A DNA stretch of 64,000 nt from Billgrantia ethanolica (GTDB lineage Bacteria; Pseudomonadota; Gammaproteobacteria; Pseudomonadales; Halomonadaceae). This document shows positions 60,940 to 64,000 of this stretch, in pieces. Every line of letters begins with the position of its first letter. The first letter of the stretch is position 1. The stretch covers positions 372,001-436,000 of the forward strand of contig NZ_JABFTX010000004.1 in the NCBI RefSeq assembly GCF_021404305.1. Direction: 5' to 3'. Under the pieces are notes generated by a model. The model did not search any database, was not told where the DNA came from, and was given only the letters and a program-made list of their open reading frames with translations. The translations under genes and the position numbers were made by a program.

Positions 60940-61752
60940 ATGGATTGGCTCCAGGTCGTTGTATTGTCAGTGGTTCAGGGATTGACCGAGTTCCTGCCGA
61001 TTTCGAGTTCCGCCCATCTGATCCTGGTGCCGGTGCTCACCGACTGGGATGACCAGGGCTTGACCTTCGATGTGGCGGTGCACCTGGGCAGCCTGCTGGC
61101 GGTGGTGCTTTACTTCCGTCACGATCTGCGACGCATGGGGGCGAGCTGGGCCATGTCGCTACGCCAGCGCAGCCTGCGTGAGGGCGTCGAAGATCCGGAT
61201 GCCCGGCTGGCGTGGTGGGTGCTGCTGGCTACTGTTCCGGTCTGCGTGATCGGCTTCCTCTTGCATGACATCATCAGCGTCAGCATGCGTTCGCCGATAC
61301 TGATCGGCGCTACTCTGATCGGCTTCGGCCTGCTGCTGGGCTATGCCGACTGGAACAAGCGCGCCGGAAAAAGTGAGTACCAGCTAACTCTGCGTGACGC
61401 GATGGTGATCGGTGCCGCTCAGGCGCTGGCACTGATCCCAGGCACGTCGCGCTCCGGCATCACCATGACCGCGGCGCTGCTGCTGGGCATGAGCCGCGAA
61501 GGAGCGGCACGCTTCTCCTTCCTGCTGTCGATCCCGGTTACCGCTCTGGCCTCGGCACTGGAAATTCACGGGGTGCTGCAGGCCCCGCGTGAGATCGACT
61601 GGCAGGCGATGGCGGTGGGTGTGGTGCTGTCGGGGGTGAGTGCCTATCTCTGTATTCACTACTTCATCGCCTTCATCAAGCGGATCGGAATGCAGCCTTT
61701 CGTTGTCTACCGCATCGTGCTTGGGCTATGGCTGCTGTGGATCTTCTGGTAG
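60940..61752 (+). CDS. uppP: Undecaprenyl-diphosphate phosphatase
   Basis: Recycles the lipid carrier for peptidoglycan synthesis; 270 residues from ATG 60940. It begins MDWLQVVVLSVVQGLTEFLP and continues ISSSAHLIL, the EFLPISSSAHL active-site motif. The second conserved motif is LIPGTSRSGITMTAALLLG. About eight membrane helices. The upstream in-frame extension to 60733 is not supported. Confidence 0.95.
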   Translation: MDWLQVVVLSVVQGLTEFLPISSSAHLILVPVLTDWDDQGLTFDVAVHLGSLLAVVLYFRHDLRRMGASWAMSLRQRSLREGVEDPDARLAWWVLLATVPVCVIGFLLHDIISVSMRSPILIGATLIGFGLLLGYADWNKRAGKSEYQLTLRDAMVIGAAQALALIPGTSRSGITMTAALLLGMSREGAARFSFLLSIPVTALASALEIHGVLQAPREIDWQAMAVGVVLSGVSAYLCIHYFIAFIKRIGMQPFVVYRIVLGLWLLWIFW

Positions 61753-61780
61753 ACCGTTCTAATCGAGGAGTCCTGTTATC

Positions 61781-62851
61781 ATGACCTCTGTCCTGCGACC
61801 CGTGGTGGCTGTGGCTCTAAGCCTGGCGCTTCTGCTCAGCGGATGTTCGGAAAACGACCGCCCGCTGGATTCGCCAGTACGCCTCGAAGGCGCCATCTTT
61901 GGCTCCTTCTACCAGGTGACCATCGCCGACAGTCTGACCCAAGGGCAGGCGCGCGAACTGGAAGAGGGGCTACTCGAAGTACTCGAGCAGGTGGATGCGT
62001 CCATGTCGATCTATCGTGAAGACGCGGAGCTGATAGCCTTCAATCAGTCGCCGGTGAGTGAATGGCAGCCGCTCTCCAACGAGCTGATCGAGGTGCTGGC
62101 GATCAGCCAGTCGGTGGCCGAGAGCAGCAATGGTGCCTTCGACGTGACCATCGGCGGGCTGGTCAACCTGTGGAGTTTCGGCTCCGAGGCGCGTCCGCGG
62201 GAAGTGCCGGACGACGAGACCTTGCAGGCGCGCCTTGCTGAGGTGGGGCCCGACAGTATCGAGCTCGACGAGAACGCCATGCAGGCACGTCGGTTGCGCG
62301 ACGTGTTCGTCGATCTCGGCGGTGTAGCCAAGGGTCATGCGACCGACCGGGTTGCCGCCTACCTCGATGGCGAAGGCATCGAACACTATCTGGTCAACCT
62401 GGGTGGCGATCTGATTGCACGCGGCTTTCGTGATGCCGACGGCGAGGCTTGGCGTATCGGCATCGAGGCACCGCTGGACGACCGTCAGGAAGCGACACAG
62501 ATCGTGCCTGTGCACGATATCTCGATTGCCACGTCCGGCGATTACCGCAACTATTTCGAAGAGGAGGGGCGGCGCTTCTCGCACACCATCGACCCTCGAA
62601 ACGGTCGGCCCATCGAGCATCGGGTGGCCTCGGTGACGGTGGCGCATCCCTCGAATGCTTGGGCCGACGCCTGGGCCACGGCGATGCTGGTGCTGGGTGA
62701 AGAGGAGAGTCTGGCCCTGGCGCGTGAGCAGGACCTCAAGGTACTGCTGTTGGTACGTGAGGACGAAGGCTGGCGAAGCGTGGCGAGCCCGGCCTTCGCG
62801 GAACGCTTCGGTGGGGAACTGAGCGAAGAGATGGGCCTAGAGGTGCGCTGA
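61781..62851 (+). CDS. apbE: FAD:protein FMN transferase (ApbE), lipoprotein
   Basis: Attaches FMN to threonine of flavoproteins such as NqrB/NqrC and RnfG/RnfD; 356 residues. The signal MTSVLRPVVAVALSLALLLS ends in a SGC lipobox. Motifs include DASMSIYREDAELIAFNQ, LGGVAKGHATDRVA, LVNLGGDLIARG and the Mg-binding AWADAWATAMLVLG-type end. It follows uppP by 28 nt and is likely co-transcribed. Confidence 0.93.
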   Translation: MTSVLRPVVAVALSLALLLSGCSENDRPLDSPVRLEGAIFGSFYQVTIADSLTQGQARELEEGLLEVLEQVDASMSIYREDAELIAFNQSPVSEWQPLSNELIEVLAISQSVAESSNGAFDVTIGGLVNLWSFGSEARPREVPDDETLQARLAEVGPDSIELDENAMQARRLRDVFVDLGGVAKGHATDRVAAYLDGEGIEHYLVNLGGDLIARGFRDADGEAWRIGIEAPLDDRQEATQIVPVHDISIATSGDYRNYFEEEGRRFSHTIDPRNGRPIEHRVASVTVAHPSNAWADAWATAMLVLGEEESLALAREQDLKVLLLVREDEGWRSVASPAFAERFGGELSEEMGLEVR

Positions 62852-62947
62852 ACCGCCGGAAAAGAGCGGTGCACGGCCCATATTGAGCGATGGGTGCCGT
62901 TTGGTCCCTGATGAACTGAAGCCAATCGAATGGACAAGGAGTCTTCG

Positions 62948-64000
62948 ATGACCCTGGATGTGGTGATCCTTGCCGCCGGGCAGGGTACGCGGATGCGTTC
63001 GACCCTGCCAAAGGTGCTGCATCGCCTGGCCGGCAAGCCGATGGTGCGTCACGTACTCGATACCGCCCTCGAACTCGAGACGGAGCGCCTGCACGTCGTG
63101 GTCGGCCATGGTGCCGAGCGGGTGCGCGAGGCACTCGGTGAATACCCGGTACGCTTTGCCCTGCAGGCCGAGCAGAAGGGCACTGGCCATGCCGTGGCCC
63201 AGGCGCTGGATGGCCTGGGCGAAGGCAAGGTGCTGGTGCTGTACGGCGATGTGCCGCTGATTCGTCGCGAGACGTTGGCGGCACTGCTGGCCGAAGTGAG
63301 CGAGTCGCGCATGGCACTGCTCACCGTGACCCTGGACGACCCCACCGGCTACGGCCGTATACTGCGCAACGCCGACGGCGAGGCGGTGGCCATCGTCGAG
63401 CAGAAGGATGCCAGTGAGCGTGAGCTGGCGATCCGCGAATGCAATACCGGCATCATGGCCATGACCGCGGCCCAGCTGAAGCGCTGGCTGCCGCGGCTCT
63501 CGGCCGACAACGCCCAGGGCGAGTACTACCTCACCGACGTCATTGCCATGGCGGCCGCCGAAGGGGTAGCCATTGCCACGGCCCAGCCGGCCGATGCCAT
63601 GGAGGTGGAAGGGGTCAACAATCGCCAGCAGATGGCACGCCTGGAGCGCTCCCATCAGATGCGAATCGCCGACGAGCTCATGGCCAAGGGAGTGGCGTTG
63701 ATCGATCCGGCACGCATCGATGTGCGCGGTCGCCTCAGTTGCGGTCATGACGTGGAGATCGATGTCGGCTGCGTGTTCGAGGGCGATGTGGAGCTGGGCG
63801 AAGGGGCACGTATCGGGCCTCACTGTGTGATTCGCGACAGCCACATCGGTGCCGAAACCGTCGTCGAGCCACACAGCGTGATCGAAGGGGCCGTGGCGGC
63901 CGGCCACAACCGCATCGGGCCCTTTGCCCGGCTGCGTCCGGGAACCCGTCTGGCAGTGGGCGCCAAGGTGGGCAATTTCGTCGAGACGAAAAATGCCGAA
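62948..64000 (+). CDS. glmU: Bifunctional UDP-N-acetylglucosamine pyrophosphorylase / glucosamine-1-phosphate N-acetyltransferase, 5' part (partial)
   Basis: Starts at ATG 62948 with AAGGAG seven bases upstream: [20 protein letters not shown], then [12 protein letters not shown], the nucleotidyltransferase G-x-G-T-x-M-x-x-x-x-P-K signature. The window ends after 351 codons, within the left-handed beta-helix acetyltransferase domain ([29 protein letters not shown]). GlmU makes UDP-GlcNAc, the substrate of PgaC and of cell-wall synthesis. Its position after the atp operon is conserved in gammaproteobacteria. Confidence 0.97.
   Translation, partial: MTLDVVILAAGQGTRMRSTLPKVLHRLAGKPMVRHVLDTALELETERLHVVVGHGAERVREALGEYPVRFALQAEQKGTGHAVAQALDGLGEGKVLVLYGDVPLIRRETLAALLAEVSESRMALLTVTLDDPTGYGRILRNADGEAVAIVEQKDASERELAIRECNTGIMAMTAAQLKRWLPRLSADNAQGEYYLTDVIAMAAAEGVAIATAQPADAMEVEGVNNRQQMARLERSHQMRIADELMAKGVALIDPARIDVRGRLSCGHDVEIDVGCVFEGDVELGEGARIGPHCVIRDSHIGAETVVEPHSVIEGAVAAGHNRIGPFARLRPGTRLAVGAKVGNFVETKNAE

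Overview
This is a chromosomal origin-proximal window from a high-GC gammaproteobacterium. The gene order (rpmH-rnpA-yidC-mnmE; mnmG-rsmG-parA-parB-atpIBEFHAGDC-glmU; dnaA-dnaN-recF-gyrB) and the protein sequences suggest a member of the Halomonadaceae (Halomonas-like). The lineage is inferred from the look of the proteins, not from any database search. No tRNA, rRNA, CRISPR array, transposase or integrase was recognised.

Layout. 1-7.2 kb: the end of gmhB, then gyrB, recF, dnaN and dnaA on the minus strand, with three identical parS palindromes in and beside gyrB-recF, and a DnaA-box-rich intergenic region (oriC candidate) between dnaA and rpmH. 7.2-11 kb: rpmH, rnpA, yidC, mnmE on the plus strand. 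11-14.5 kb: rlmJ, and rdgB-hemW plus an OmpA-type lipoprotein, on the minus strand. 14.9-34.7 kb: a biofilm-matrix island. It has two VpsR-like bacterial enhancer-binding proteins, two CsgD-like LuxR regulators, an outer-membrane barrel convergent with a four-gene minus-strand operon (Gly-rich secreted protein, small secreted protein, C39 peptidase, secreted protein with a double-glycine motif), a curli cluster (csgD-type regulator, csgE, csgF, csgG, csgB, an oversized csgA) and a complete poly-N-acetylglucosamine operon (pgaABCD). 34.7-42.6 kb: a small secreted protein, a kinase-like ATPase, hemL, thiD, hemJ, a CLC chloride transporter, argC and erpA. 42.6-54.7 kb: a second DnaA-box cluster upstream of mnmG, then mnmG, rsmG, parA, parB and the full ATP synthase operon. 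54.8-64 kb: two mgtE paralogues pointing at each other around an ion permease, a 37-residue membrane peptide and a CDF transporter, then uppP, apbE and the start of glmU.

How it works together. The core genes are the replication, segregation and ATP synthase set found near origins. In pseudomonads, mnmE and mnmG are close neighbours; here about 32 kb lies between them, most of it extracellular-matrix genes with their own regulators. The most interesting part is 19.1-23.3 kb. A periplasmic C39 cysteine peptidase with all catalytic residues sits next to one exported protein carrying a canonical double-glycine leader motif just after its signal peptide, and a second carrying a near match. Also there are a Gly-rich fibre-like protein and an outer-membrane barrel. 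The parts resemble the Pseudomonas Fap amyloid system (C39 peptidase FapD, porin FapF, fibre subunits), but the structural proteins look different, so this may be an undescribed relative.
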